This document shows, piece after piece, positions 24,301-29,081 of a stretch of DNA of 37,322 nt. Under the pieces are notes generated by a model that saw nothing but the letters and a program-made list of their open reading frames with translations, made no database searches and was not told the origin of the DNA. Source of the DNA: Ophiothrix spiculata (taxonomy: Eukaryota > Echinodermata > Ophiuroidea > Amphilepidida > Ophiotrichidae); assembly GCA_000969725.1 (NCBI GenBank), contig JXSR01S073138.1; one strand, written 5' to 3'. Positions within the stretch are counted from its first letter, which is position 1. Every line of letters starts with the position of its first letter. The translations under genes were made by a program, and so were the position numbers.

Positions 24301-25816
24301 TGGCTTATCAACTCAAATTTGGTTTTACAAGAATAAATTGAATATGCCAGTGCAAGAAATCCCCAACTCCAACAGCTACATTCTGTAAATTTTACTTACA
24401 AAATAATTAATGCATACAAATCTCTGAAAATGCTATCACATCGATTCACTAAAAAGCATTTCCATGTCTATATTCCAATCATAGTGTCACATTTGACCTT
24501 GTAGTTGACTTTTTTAGACATTGTTAGATAATTGTTATGGTATATAGTTGCTATATTTAAACAGCAAGTACAAGAAAATCCCAACTCCATGAGCTCCCCT
24601 CTGCAATTATATACTATAAAAATTATCTAACAATGTCTAGAAAAGTCGACAACAAGGTCAAATGTGACGCTATGATTGGGATATAGACAATGCTTTTTAG
24701 TGATGTGAAAGCATTTTCAGAGATTTGTATGCATTTATATTTTTACAGATGGGAGATACTGGAGTTTAGGTTTTCTTGTACTGGCATATTCAATTGTTTC
24801 TTATCATCTGCCTCTTCCTCCTCTCTCTCTCCTGTGCTGGGTGGGGTAGAGTGGGGTGGAGAGAGCTCCCGTTTTCCCTTGCTGCCTTGCCCTCTTCCTA
24901 GCCAGTGCCTTGATTGTTACCTTGATGGGGTGGTGCAGTGATCCAAAGATGCATTTTTTTGTTTGTTTTATATTTTTAACTTGTATTTCTAATAATGTAT
25001 TATCTAGTTTTATCGTGTACTTTGTGTTTTATGTACGGCCACGGCCACCTGGGCTCCCTGGAAGAACAGTGCTAGTGCATTGAAGGGATAACCAGGATAA
25101 AGAAGAATGAAATAAATAAATAAATAAATAAATAAAAACATTGTGACATTCAATCTGGGAATTTAGTTTTTCTCTTCCCAGATTCAATCAATTTGGGTAA
25201 GGAGGAATTATACAACTCAACAACTACATAAGACCTTTTCTAGATTCTAATATACAAATAGGATATTTTTTCCCTTTTCTGATAACTCTGACACTGCGTG
25301 AAGTACTTGTCACTTCCGGTTGCCGGAGGAGCAAAGATACATTGATATTGACAAAATTTTGTTGGTACACAAGATTTTTTAAGATGTAAATGAATTCAAC
25401 TTTCAAACCAACATCAAGCTACAAAGCTGCAAAACTGCAAAGCTACAAAAGTTTGAAATGAAACAAGCGAGAGCTACAAAGCTAAATAAGTATGGAAGTA
25501 GCATAATGCTTCTTGCTTGAAAATAGGAATGTGGATTTGAACTGAAAGCCTATATATTAATATAACTAAAAAGAGTCTAGACTCAGACTTGCAAGTTTCT
25601 GAGTTTTAAAATCAAATTAAAATAATTTGAAAATTGGCATTACGTTTTATTGAATGTGATCTTAAGGTCTATGTTAATGCTTATCTCATTTATCCACTTT
25701 AGGATTCGTGCATATTTTTTTAAATGTTCAAAATTGTAAAAACAAAAGTGAATATGGTAAAATTGGTACTTACCCATGGTGGCCAAGGCTGTTAAAATAA
25801 ACAACCTCAATATCAT
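283..25816 (-). CDS. Gene B: mannose-receptor-like multi-CTLD receptor, 5' part (14 exons, 3' end outside window)
   Basis: The coding exons, in transcript order, are 25774-25816, 21483-21631, 19969-20081, 19026-19159, 16656-16873, 13416-13513, 11797-11900, 9228-9357, 7100-7182, 6247-6366, 3917-3988, 2601-2633, 1873-2034 and 283-371. They join without a frame break into 516 codons. The product has a signal peptide (about residues 1-15), CTLD1 (16-146), CTLD2 (147-286), CTLD3 (287-421), an 11-residue linker and the start of CTLD4. Each complete domain has the CTLD cysteines and a WIGL-like core. The likely role is an endocytic or pattern-recognition lectin receptor at the cell surface, as in the mannose receptor family. 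Whether it ends in a transmembrane segment is unknown, because the 3' end is missing. Its tandem neighbour, gene A, does have one. The Ca2+/sugar site is altered to different degrees in the three complete domains. All domain boundaries fall in phase 1, which suits module shuffling. An extra module inside the N gap between exons 4 and 5 cannot be excluded. Confidence 0.88.
459..734 (+). pseudogene. Penelope-like retroelement C-terminal relic
   Basis: An open stretch encodes REIREAMEIRKRRNKTMNRE, then EGTYFLSHVYDPLL. It resembles the conserved end of GIY-YIG-bearing Penelope-like retroelement ORFs, with the pattern EA..IR....LNR..G...L...YD.LL. Nothing upstream of about 450 continues it, so it is a 5'-truncated relic inside intron 13 of gene B. 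It is followed at 704-734 by a hammerhead-like core, an element known from Penelope-like elements. The identification is by motif memory, not by a search. Confidence 0.5.
704..734 (+). ncRNA. Hammerhead-ribozyme-like core (candidate)
   Basis: CTGACGA is followed by one extra A, a GTCC/GGAC stem with an 11-nt loop, and GAAA. These are the CUGANGA and GAAA boxes around stem II of a hammerhead. The extra A and the lack of a clear stem III make activity doubtful. It may be a decayed motif or the coding end of the Penelope-like ORF. Confidence 0.3.
1550..1645. repeat. Two direct copies of a 23-bp word
   Basis: The word beginning TGTTGGCAAGGGGCAGCC occurs at about 1551 and again at about 1623, 72 bp apart, in the segment before the second hammerhead-like motif. 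It may be part of the retroelement terminal repeat. Confidence 0.5.
1711..1740 (+). ncRNA. Second, degenerate hammerhead-like core
   Basis: CTGAAGA is followed by A, then GTCAG/CTGAC as a 5-bp stem with an 8-nt loop, then AAAA where GAAA is expected. The layout, including the extra A, is the same as at 704-734. The downstream AGCTTGAAAGTT is typical of retroelement ends. It is probably a second Penelope-type relic. Confidence 0.22.
1873..2034 (-). CDS. Gene B exon 13: CTLD4, N-terminal part
   Basis: The exon encodes GSCPAGWTLFGDSCYYV, then STWTGAQSSC, NLVSIHGADEQSFLT. It is a clear CTLD opening. The acceptor is TTTACTCCAG and the donor GTGAGT, in phase 1. Confidence 0.9.
2601..2633 (-). CDS. 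Gene B exon 12: 11-residue inter-domain linker
   Basis: A 33-bp exon between TTTCACAG and GTAAGT encodes GRQISDVPPDQ and connects CTLD3 to CTLD4. It is symmetric (phase 1-1), so it could be skipped without a frame change. It has no homology signal of its own. Support comes from the good splice sites, the frame fit and the plausible hydrophilic linker. Confidence 0.68.
2670..2832. repeat. Degenerate tandem repeat upstream of exon 12
   Basis: At least five imperfect units of 22-30 bp are built on TTTTCCTCTACTGATGAG (about 2680, 2735, 2760, 2785 and 2810). They lie 40-200 bp before the acceptor of the small linker exon 12 on the transcript. Confidence 0.55.
3141..3273. mobile_element. Small palindromic MITE-like element
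   Basis: AAGCCCATGGTATATTAGCA at the left is mirrored by the right end, which reads AAGCCCATGATAACTAGCAA in reverse complement. Inner GCTAGCGTCT motifs also pair. The length is about 133 bp. Confidence 0.6.
3410..3703. mobile_element. Inverted-repeat element, family M1 copy 1
   Basis: It has 33-bp terminal inverted repeats beginning GTCATGTRAGTGCAAGAAAG, plus an internal hairpin with perfect 32-bp arms (497-528 and 539-570 of the 3 kb block; that is 3497-3528 and 3539-3570). The second copy, at 28641-28903, is in the same orientation. Relative to that copy, this one carries a short extra AT-rich stretch near its right end. Confidence 0.8.
3917..3988 (-). CDS. Gene B exon 11: CTLD3, C-terminal part
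   Basis: The exon encodes GWDSRTCFNIQAFVCKVQV, the last cysteine pair of CTLD3. WND reads WDS. The acceptor is TTTCACAG and the donor GTAAGT, in phase 1. The very short exon and extra intron are specific to this domain. Confidence 0.88.
4600..4900 (+). repeat. Dispersed repeat D1, copy 1
   Basis: About 300 bp in intron 10 match the reverse complement of 33630-33915. Shared words include GTCATATGAAAGA, TTTTGATTTTATG, GGTTACCATAATTA and GGTACCAAAATCTCAAAAAG. No coding content was recognised. Confidence 0.6.
5433..6187. mobile_element. Mariner-like non-autonomous element, TA target duplication
   Basis: The termini are inverted repeats of about 38 bp, CGAGGGGGTATCAAAAAGTT at the left and the same after CAAGGGGG at the right, continuing TTAAAGATCACCAAGAAG. 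A TA dinucleotide flanks both ends (5431-5432 and 6188-6189). No transposase reading frame was recognised in its 755 bp, so it is non-autonomous. It contains a separate large palindrome (5854-6012). Confidence 0.75.
5854..6012. repeat. Near-perfect palindrome nested in the mariner-like element
   Basis: Two arms of about 77 bp (5854-5930 and 5936-6012) beginning ATATGTGTACCGCCGCGGCA pair with about five mismatches around a 5-base centre. It is GC-rich compared with its surroundings. Confidence 0.85.
6247..6366 (-). CDS. Gene B exon 10: CTLD3, long-loop region
   Basis: The exon encodes GQFAWTTGNAVSYDNWNSGM, then PKNTADQYDCGSMYT. The EPN/QPD motif is replaced by MPK, so the canonical sugar-binding site is lost. 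The acceptor is CCTGCAG and the donor GTAAGG, in phase 1. Confidence 0.88.
6786..7050 (+). repeat. Dispersed repeat D2, copy 1
   Basis: About 265 bp match the reverse complement of 22308-22563. Shared words are TTCATTTGAATATTCAG, TATGGTCATATTGGTTT and GTAAGAGACTA. Confidence 0.65.
7100..7182 (-). CDS. Gene B exon 9: CTLD3, central part
   Basis: The exon encodes DAENQFITSKFPELR, then NDVYIGISD. The WIGL core is altered to YIGIS. The acceptor is TATTTCAG and the donor GTATGT, in phase 1. Confidence 0.87.
7620..8708 (-). mobile_element. 5'-truncated LINE (CR1/Jockey-like) 3' end, nested
   Basis: It contains the end of a reverse transcriptase ORF (8213-8700), a 3' UTR of about 590 bp and a tail of ATAAA/AAAT repeats at 7620-7645. 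The 6-bp duplication TACTAT flanks it (7614-7619 and 8709-8714), marking insertion inside element T1. Confidence 0.75.
8213..8700 (-). pseudogene. LINE reverse transcriptase C-terminal fragment, frameshifted
   Basis: The first frame encodes LYNTLVLPHFDYAVIFWSHC, then NLNRLQKLQNMAMRVILGVP, the classic post-catalytic region of non-LTR reverse transcriptases. A frameshift near 8400 moves the reading to a second frame. That frame encodes GKGTFSYKGSVMWNVISKDI, then R and FLSFKMNL before a stop, the standard LINE C-terminus. The copy is 5'-truncated and dead. Confidence 0.85.
9228..9357 (-). CDS. Gene B exon 8: CTLD3, N-terminal part
   Basis: The exon encodes GTCPDGWKQHDGQCYQF, then MTWTDAKHYC and YLLTILS. 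This is a standard CTLD start with the W..A...C helix signature. The acceptor is TTCTATAG and the donor GTAAGT, in phase 2. Confidence 0.9.
9404..10031. mobile_element. TTAA-flanked inverted-repeat element T2
   Basis: The termini AGGGACTGGCCTAGATTC and AATCTAGGCTAGTCCCT are inverted, and TTAA occurs on both sides (9400-9403 and 10032-10035). This pattern is typical of piggyBac-type non-autonomous elements. The length is 628 bp and no transposase was recognised. Confidence 0.65.
10036..11088. other. Intron 7 segment without recognised features
   Basis: AT-rich sequence lies between element T2 and the G-tract element. A short self-complementary patch (AAATGGC..GCCATTT, about 10425-10455) is the only structure noticed. 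Confidence 0.4.
11098..11420. mobile_element. G/C-tract-terminated element, family GC1 copy 1
   Basis: It opens with a run of Gs followed by TACTTAC and closes AAAGTACTGCCCC..CCCCCC. The 9-bp duplication CCAATCCCA flanks it (11089-11097 and 11421-11429). The interior is diverged from copies 2 and 3 but keeps the G..GTACT / AGTAC..C termini. Confidence 0.6.
11484..11516 (-). pseudogene. Decayed duplicate of the end of exon 7
   Basis: On the minus strand this reads RTFFCERLD, nearly the TFFCERLE of exon 7, about 310 bp downstream of the real one. The donor position reads GTTACA and nothing upstream resembles the rest of the exon, so it is not functional. Another weak copy may lie at 11683-11720. 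Confidence 0.5.
11797..11900 (-). CDS. Gene B exon 7: CTLD2, C-terminal part
   Basis: The exon encodes NQANCVGVPRLTGGKWAVDNC, then TFFCERLE. It supplies the last conserved cysteines of CTLD2. The WND triad is absent (WAVDNC), so classical Ca2+-dependent sugar binding by CTLD2 is unlikely. The acceptor is TTTTCACAG and the donor GTAATA, in phase 1. Degenerate duplicates of parts of this exon lie on both sides of it. Confidence 0.9.
11850..12229. repeat. Tandem duplication of 188 bp including part of exon 7
   Basis: Unit 1 (11850-12037) covers the 5' half of exon 7 and its acceptor. Unit 2 (12038-12229) repeats it, starting at the same CACTTTCCTCCAG. Unit 2 therefore carries a second acceptor and the exon codons for NQANCVGVLRLTGGK, cut off before the conserved tryptophan. 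Units differ by about a dozen substitutions and small gaps. Confidence 0.85.
12240..12900. other. Intron 6 segment without recognised features
   Basis: AT-rich intronic sequence; no coding signal, clear repeat or RNA gene was recognised. Confidence 0.4.
12909..13360. mobile_element. Inverted-repeat element in intron 6
   Basis: GCACTAGATATACTTCGTCA at the left is mirrored by the right end (GCGCTAGATATACTTTGTCA in reverse complement). The interior has two copies of ACACCATGAGAAAAA. It ends about 55 bp from the donor of exon 6. Confidence 0.6.
13416..13513 (-). CDS. Gene B exon 6: CTLD2, long-loop region
   Basis: The exon encodes FTWTDGSP, then YYQNWDSGEPDY, and ends in phase 2. The EPN/QPD position reads EPD. 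The acceptor is ATTCTAG and the donor GTAAGA. Confidence 0.88.
13514..15185. other. Intron 5 segment, no gene seen
   Basis: There is a weak local repeat GAGGGAAGTAGT (about 13556 and 13600) and a small CGATACG palindrome near 14505-14530. Otherwise it is unremarkable AT-rich sequence. Confidence 0.4.
15190..15446. mobile_element. Short inverted-repeat element
   Basis: AGGGGCCAATTTCACTAACA at the left mirrors the right end, CTAGGGTCGATTTCACTGAA in reverse complement. The length is about 257 bp, MITE-like. Confidence 0.55.
15447..15508. repeat. Two tandem copies of a 31-bp unit
   Basis: GGCCATGTATGTCTCCATAA, followed by TTTGGTAGAAA, is present twice in a row at 15447 and 15478. The identity implies a recent duplication. 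Confidence 0.85.
15647..16035. mobile_element. G/C-tract-terminated element, family GC1 copy 2
   Basis: It starts CTGGGGGAGGGGGTATTCAA and ends TAAGTAACCCCCCCCCCGG. The 11-bp duplication GCCTCAGGCCA flanks it (15636-15646 and 16036-16046). The interior closely matches copy 3, with CACCCATGTATATACCAATT and GGACCCATCCATATACCAAA words. No ORF is conserved between copies. Confidence 0.75.
16271..16634. mobile_element. G/C-tract-terminated element, family GC1 copy 3
   Basis: It starts TCCGGGGGGTGGGGGGTACT and ends TAAGTATCCC followed by a C run. The 10-bp duplication GGTATAATAA flanks it (16261-16270 and 16635-16644). It is a close relative of copy 2, in the same orientation, in the intron just downstream of exon 5. 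Confidence 0.78.
16656..16873 (-). CDS. Gene B exon 5: CTLD2, N-terminal and central part
   Basis: After acceptor TTCTTAG the exon encodes KCDESNGWKEYNGKCYQY, then the C..IEGNLVAVND stretch and DYWIGLTD, and ends in phase 0 at donor GTAAGT. In CTLD1 the same region is split into two exons; here it is one, so intron positions differ between domains. Its donor lies about 20 bp from the end of a C-tract-terminated mobile element (16271-16634). Confidence 0.92.
17270..17478. mobile_element. TTAA-flanked MITE T3
   Basis: GGTGCGTTTACACTG at the left and CAGTGTCAACGCACC at the right are inverted. TTAA flanks both ends (17266-17269 and 17479-17482). The inverted repeats continue inward (GGTAACAACA / TTGTTGTTACC). 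The length is 209 bp, piggyBac-type non-autonomous. Confidence 0.75.
17531..18290 (+). repeat. 72-73 bp minisatellite interrupted by an N gap
   Basis: Units begin AAAAACCAACACAGTGAAGC and continue with CAGTCTTTGTAAGACTGATG, GATTGAGTCTATGTGAATCA. Three follow the gap (periods 72 and 73 bp) and one partial unit precedes it in the same orientation. The gap of 511 Ns (17576-18086) is therefore probably more of the same array, of unknown true length. Each unit has self-complementary words (CAGTCTT/AAGACTG and AAGACTGAT/ATCAGTCTT). Both strands are open by chance; no coding role is claimed. Confidence 0.85.
18586..18898 (+). repeat. Inverted-pair repeat R1, copy 1
   Basis: It starts TTAAGGTGTCTGGTCCACGC and runs to CCAAAATTGCTATTTTT. 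The reverse complement of 20517-20830 matches along its whole length of about 313 bp. It lies downstream of exon 4. Confidence 0.8.
19026..19159 (-). CDS. Gene B exon 4: CTLD1, C-terminal part with EPN motif
   Basis: The exon encodes YWNGGEPNDYGEYPEDCVEF, then KWWDENC and FYICGRN. In the CTLD family, EPN with the later E and WND ligate Ca2+ at site 2 and select mannose-type sugars. Here EPN and EDC are kept, but WND reads WWD, so one Ca2+ ligand is replaced. The exon ends in phase 1 at donor GTAAGT. Of the three complete domains, this one is the best candidate for sugar binding. Confidence 0.92.
19605..19953. mobile_element. Inverted-repeat element beside exon 3
   Basis: ACTGTTCCTAATAATCGCCC at the left mirrors the right end (ACTGTATTGTTGCTATTAAT, then CGCCC, in reverse complement). 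It has inner GGGTGGGCG motifs. It lies in intron 3, about 15 bp from the exon 3 donor. Confidence 0.6.
19969..20081 (-). CDS. Gene B exon 3: CTLD1, central part with WIGL core
   Basis: The exon starts EFLCNLL, contains the hallmark YWIGLHD and the following FEWVDGSP, and ends in phase 2 at donor GTAAGT. The acceptor is TTTTTGTAG. A short inverted-repeat element (about 19605-19953) ends only about 15 bp downstream of the donor. Confidence 0.92.
20517..20830 (-). repeat. Inverted-pair repeat R1, copy 2
   Basis: This is the opposite-orientation copy of 18586-18898, of nearly equal length, located upstream of exon 3. The pair brackets exons 3 and 4. Confidence 0.8.
20841..21211. mobile_element. 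Fold-back element
   Basis: The left arm has GACATCAGGACCTTCCCACC and ATCCTCTCCAAATTGTCCCT. The right arm repeats both in reverse order and orientation. The interior has several AAAGGGA words. It lies in intron 2. Confidence 0.7.
21241..21360. mobile_element. 120-bp Harbinger-like MITE, TAA target duplication
   Basis: GGGGTGGCTTCAAAACTCAA at the left is mirrored by TTGAGTTTTGAAGCGACCCC at the right. TAA flanks both ends (21238-21240 and 21361-21363). A 3-bp TWA duplication with such repeats is typical of PIF/Harbinger non-autonomous elements. Confidence 0.75.
21384..21477. mobile_element. 94-bp hAT-like MITE inserted at the exon 2 splice donor
   Basis: Inverted termini of about 26 bp (GGACCAAGTGTACTTTAGGT and, from the other end, GGAAAAAGTATACTTTAGGT) enclose a loop with TTAGGGTTAGGG words. 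An 8-bp duplication, CTCACATG, flanks it (21376-21383 and 21478-21485). The right copy overlaps the end of exon 2. Its reverse complement CATGTGAG is the exon end plus donor. Confidence 0.75.
21483..21631 (-). CDS. Gene B exon 2: CTLD1, N-terminal part
   Basis: The acceptor TTTCAG precedes the exon and 49 codons follow. They carry the extra N-terminal cysteine pair of long-form CTLDs (QDC, then GDTCY) and the conserved W..G...C and G.LAV segments, ending at PEIH. The donor is CAT|GTGAGG in phase 0. This donor lies inside an 8-bp target duplication made by a small transposon inserted directly downstream, so a second copy of the donor exists about 100 bp further into the intron. Confidence 0.9.
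21958..22025 (+). mobile_element. Possible hAT-type transposon end
   Basis: CAGGCCTTTTCAAATGGTGG, then CCTGCGGGCC, resembles the 5' end shared by many hAT elements. No matching right end was found, so this may be a solo or diverged fragment. Confidence 0.3.
22308..22563 (-). repeat. Dispersed repeat D2, copy 2 (interrupted by a LINE)
   Basis: This is the reverse-orientation copy of 6786-7050. The LINE 3' end at 22563-23242 begins exactly where similarity to copy 1 breaks off (after CTCTTAC), and CCAATTCCAAA after the LINE tail resembles the continuation. The LINE appears to have inserted into this repeat. Confidence 0.55.
22563..23242 (+). mobile_element. 5'-truncated LINE (CR1/Jockey-like) 3' end
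   Basis: It contains an intact reverse transcriptase C-terminus followed by a 3' UTR of about 200 bp and a (TAAAC)n tail at 23218-23242. It lies in intron 1 of gene B, antisense to the gene, inserted in repeat D2. Confidence 0.8.
22566..23019 (+). pseudogene. LINE reverse transcriptase C-terminal fragment
   Basis: The frame reads SKLDHFDYCSPVWSN, then LQILHNKLARILLHAD, and ends with RRTFHYRAASLWNKLPADIR followed by SLNEFRNVISM and a stop. These are the signature C-terminal motifs of CR1/Jockey-type non-LTR retrotransposons. There is no internal stop over about 150 codons, so it is younger or better preserved than the copy at 8213-8700. The catalytic part is missing. Confidence 0.85.
23710..24058. 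mobile_element. TTAA-flanked element T1, copy 2 (intact)
   Basis: The termini AGCAATACTATAA and TTATAGTATTGCT are perfect 13-bp inverted repeats between TTAA sites (23706-23709 and 24059-24062). It is the reference copy for the LINE-split element at 7609-9045. It is 349 bp long with no transposase. Confidence 0.72.
24336..24795. mobile_element. 460-bp fold-back element with about 190-bp arms
   Basis: The left arm (24336-24536) and right arm (24610-24795) are inverted copies with small gaps. They share AATTGAATATGCCAGT, CATACAAATCTCTGAAAATG and CACATTTGACCTTGT. The central spacer carries a third partial copy of the arm start (CAAGTACAAGAAAATCCCAA). Confidence 0.8.
25030..25137 (+). mobile_element. 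LINE-like 3' terminus with (AAAT)n tail
   Basis: CCTGGGCTCCCTGGAAGAAC, then AGGGATAACCAGGATAAA and an AAAT-repeat tail (about 25109-25136), resembles the 3' end of a non-LTR element. No coding remnant is attached. Confidence 0.45.
25424..25485. repeat. Short tandem AAAGCTAC/AAAGCTGC repeats
   Basis: At least five imperfect 8-10 bp units of the type CAAAGCTACAAAGCTGC. Confidence 0.6.
25774..25816 (-). CDS. Gene B exon 1: start codon and signal peptide
   Basis: The exon encodes MILRLFILTALATM and ends in phase 1 at a strong donor, GTAAGT. Joined to exon 2 the sequence continues AVGQDC, so a typical secretory signal peptide runs straight into the first lectin domain. The start codon follows a purine-rich leader (CAGAGACACG before ATG). 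The transcription start and any upstream non-coding exon cannot be seen. No clear TATA box was recognised on the minus strand in the next 200 bases upstream. Confidence 0.85.
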
Positions 25817-26257
25817 CGTGTCTCTGTTTTTCTGTTCAACAGACTACACCCGAGGGAATCGTCCAGGTTTCCTCTCCTTGATGCCAGGTCCTAGGTTCAA
25901 ATCTACACAATAGGTTCAAACTGACAGTTTCAAGATTCCAGATAAATGGAAATATTGAAGTTATTGAGAAAGTATCCTAAAATTCACCAAAGACAGCCAT
26001 TGGTAACGACATGGATGCGATCAAAATTGGAGATGAATAGAGTTGGGCTAATGACCGGATGCCAAGAGTCACGGAGGCAAACTGACCATCAGCTTTGGGC
26101 GTCTCACGATGGTACTGATTGGATACCGATCTTCTTGATCACATCAGCAAAGATGAAACTGATGATATCATTCCTTGAATAAGCAGGGGTACCTCCATTT
26201 TTTTTTGGTGTTTAATGTTTTCCTCTTAATATCTAAATTTAATCTAAATGTTTAAAC

Positions 26258-26470
26258 TACTGTAAACGGGAATATTTTCTCGAGCAGAATTTTTCGCAAA
26301 ACCAGACAATCACAATCTTTTCGTGTGTGTTAAATTAACTTTTTAAAGCTTCATTACATAGACCTGCACACAAAATGAATGCATTCGCGGGATGTTATAT
26401 TTGGGGTTAGATGTTAATTCACGAAATTTGCGAAAATTAAACCCTCGCGAAAATAACCCCATTTACAGTA
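26258..26470. mobile_element. TACTGTA-terminated MITE, family C1 copy 1
   Basis: TACTGTAAACGGGAATATTT at the left mirrors AATAACCCCATTTACAGTA at the right. The interior is rich in TCGCGAAAAT and TTTTCGCG words. Confidence 0.6.
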
Positions 26471-28640
26471 TAAGCCGCTACTATTGTAAACATCAAACTG
26501 ATCTGGAATGGAAAAAAAAAGTCCTCTTATAGAATGGAATGGAATGCTAGGTATGTAAAAAATCATTTTCTTCTAGTCAGAATTACAAGATGGTTTAAAA
26601 ATTTCCTAGCATGGAGCTCCATTCCTCAATTGCCCATTTTTAAACATGGTCCAACTTTCCCTTGTTGAAGTAGCAACTTATAATACAATTTGGTTTTTTT
26701 TTTTTCATTTTCTTTCTTTATCTGGTAAAATACCTTATACATTGAGGGTACTTGTTGTGCATACCACCTGAATTCAAGAGTAGCACCCCCTTTCAAGTAA
26801 TGTTCTTATAACTTGGACAGGATTCATTAATCTTGTTTGCAGATGAGTTTAAGATATCATCAGTGACTTCTTAATCCAAAATGGAATGAATTTTATCTGA
26901 TTGTGTACATAGATGAAAAGGTCTCTTACAAATTACATTGCCCTCAAGATTTCATTTGACTTCCACAAGCCAATAGTCCTTAGGCTACTTCTGGTGGCAG
27001 AGATTTCGTTGCAGGGGCAGATACGGGGCAAGAGGAATTATCAGGGGATAAGGTGGCTTAGCACAGATAGATTTATCTATTTATTTTTCTAATTTTTTGA
27101 TATATGGTGTTTTCATATGTGCTGATCACATTTCTGAAATAAAAAACGGGGGTCACCAACTTAGTTTTTGAGAAAAATCCATTTTAAATGTTTTACCACT
27201 TTTTACCATTGCTTTCTATGGTAAAATCAAAATAAATCGGACAAAAAAACTTGTAATTAAAAAACGGCTCTATTTTTTTCTCTCTTTTTCACATATGTTT
27301 TGGGCCTTATATAGTTCTTTAAAAAAATGTTATAAAAAAATATAGTCACCGACTTACTTTTTGAGATATTAAGCAAAATTAAGCAAAAAAAAATTGAATT
27401 TTTTTAGCAATGAGTAACACCTTAAGCACTGTGCGCTTTGAGCCCTGAGTCATCAGGAGTAACGCGCATGGTCCTATGCGTGAATATAAAAATGATGCAC
27501 GTGTAAGATCACGTTATATTAAAGCGCAAGATACAGTAAGCTCGAAAGTATGCTAAAAGCCCGGGATAAATACTTTGAAATTGTGTCCAACACCAGTGAT
27601 ATCAGCTCACTCGTGTCCGACATCGTATTTGTGCTAGGCCACCTTAAAAAGTGAGTGCTTGGAATGCACTAATGGTGGTGACACCAGCATCATCAGCATC
27701 ATAGGGGGGGGGAGAGAGAGATTCTATGTCATTTTGGGGGGAGGGAAATTTGTTAATATTAGCTATAAATTCATACTGAATCTTCAAAAATGTGCAAATT
27801 TTTTGATATTTTAAAGTAAAATTATCAAAAAAGAAACAGTCCAATAAGCATTCGGGCAACAAGATGCGTCACACTAATGTACAAAAAAGGCCAAGAAACC
27901 GAAAAACTCCAATGCCACCAAAGTCACGGCACATTTTGCAAGAGATGTGACCGTTCCCCACAAACCTCCAGAAAAGTTCTCATTTTTTACTTTGAAACAC
28001 AGGGCATACTACAACTTCTTGCAAAATATCAGTTTCAATTTATCCTCAAAACTAAAAATTTTCAACAAGCAGTTGCATTGGAAATGCGCACAAAAATAAA
28101 CTAATAGTATACAATTCAGTTCAAGAAATAGACGATTGATCATTATGATGTTAAAATGTGACCCATTAGATTTTCATTGGATGTGTTATGGATAGAGCTC
28201 CACATCAAAATTCCAATGGTTAAGAGTCAAATGCTTAAAATATCGACCTAAGGAAAACGTGATTCCAAAACCATTGTCACTGATCACTGAACGTGGAGCA
28301 CACCAGATCAATACCAAAGTTGAATGAATAATGTCTCGCTTTGTGGTGTTTGTAAGCCCTGTGACCAGCCAAAAGTTGAAAAGGTAGCAAATATTTGAAA
28401 AATCACCATTTAGTGGTATAGGAAATCACACATAAAAAGTTTATCACTAAAGGCCCGTTGGCTCTGGAGCACTCGAGAAATGAAAGAATATGTTAAAACA
28501 TTGCCCAACAAAATGTTCAAATAAGATGAAATCAACTTTAAACAGGAACTCTTGCTCACTATGACAATTACGTGAATGTATTTTATTGGGGCATTCAATA
28601 AGTTTTTGGTATGAGTTGGAAGGAGATAAGCAGTCTATTT

Positions 28641-28903
28641 GTTATGTGAGTGCAAGAAAGTCGTATCTGCAATAGCTGCCAATTGTCATAAATTTGGATT
28701 GCACACTGTATAATCACCAGTCTTGGGTCAGTGGTTCTTGAAATGGTTCATCAGGTGACATCGTCACCTGAAGAACCATTTCTAGAACCACTGACATAAG
28801 ACAGTGAAATTTTGAGGGATTTTTCACATTCTTGTGACAAGGTGTAAAATAAATATAACTTAGGGCAGCCATTGCAGATACAACTTTCTTGCACTCACAT
28901 GAC
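28641..28903. mobile_element. Inverted-repeat element, family M1 copy 2
   Basis: It has the same terminal repeats and central hairpin as the copy at 3410-3703, and lies in the intergenic region upstream of gene B. The hairpin is slightly decayed in its loop and arm. Confidence 0.8.
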
Positions 28904-29081
28904 GAAATGAGCTACGTAGTTTTATTAATATGTTGTATAGTTCAACATAATTGATGAACATATGGAAAGTTTCAAGTAGGTAAATATTTGCTCTAGTTAC
29001 AGAAAATGAAAATTTACCAGTTGAAGAAGTACCTTGAACATGGAGGAAATGAAACGTAGTTCACTAATATGCAGTCATAAT

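Noticed and set aside
25946..26182. Open frame containing LWASHDGTDW, faintly like a discoidin (F5/8C) domain
   Set aside because: Only one short word fits. There are no splice sites or further conserved residues, and the other frames are full of stops.
27120..27420. Third copy of repeat R1
   Set aside because: It shares GGGGGTCACC and similar AT-rich words, but I could not follow similarity over the full 313 bp.
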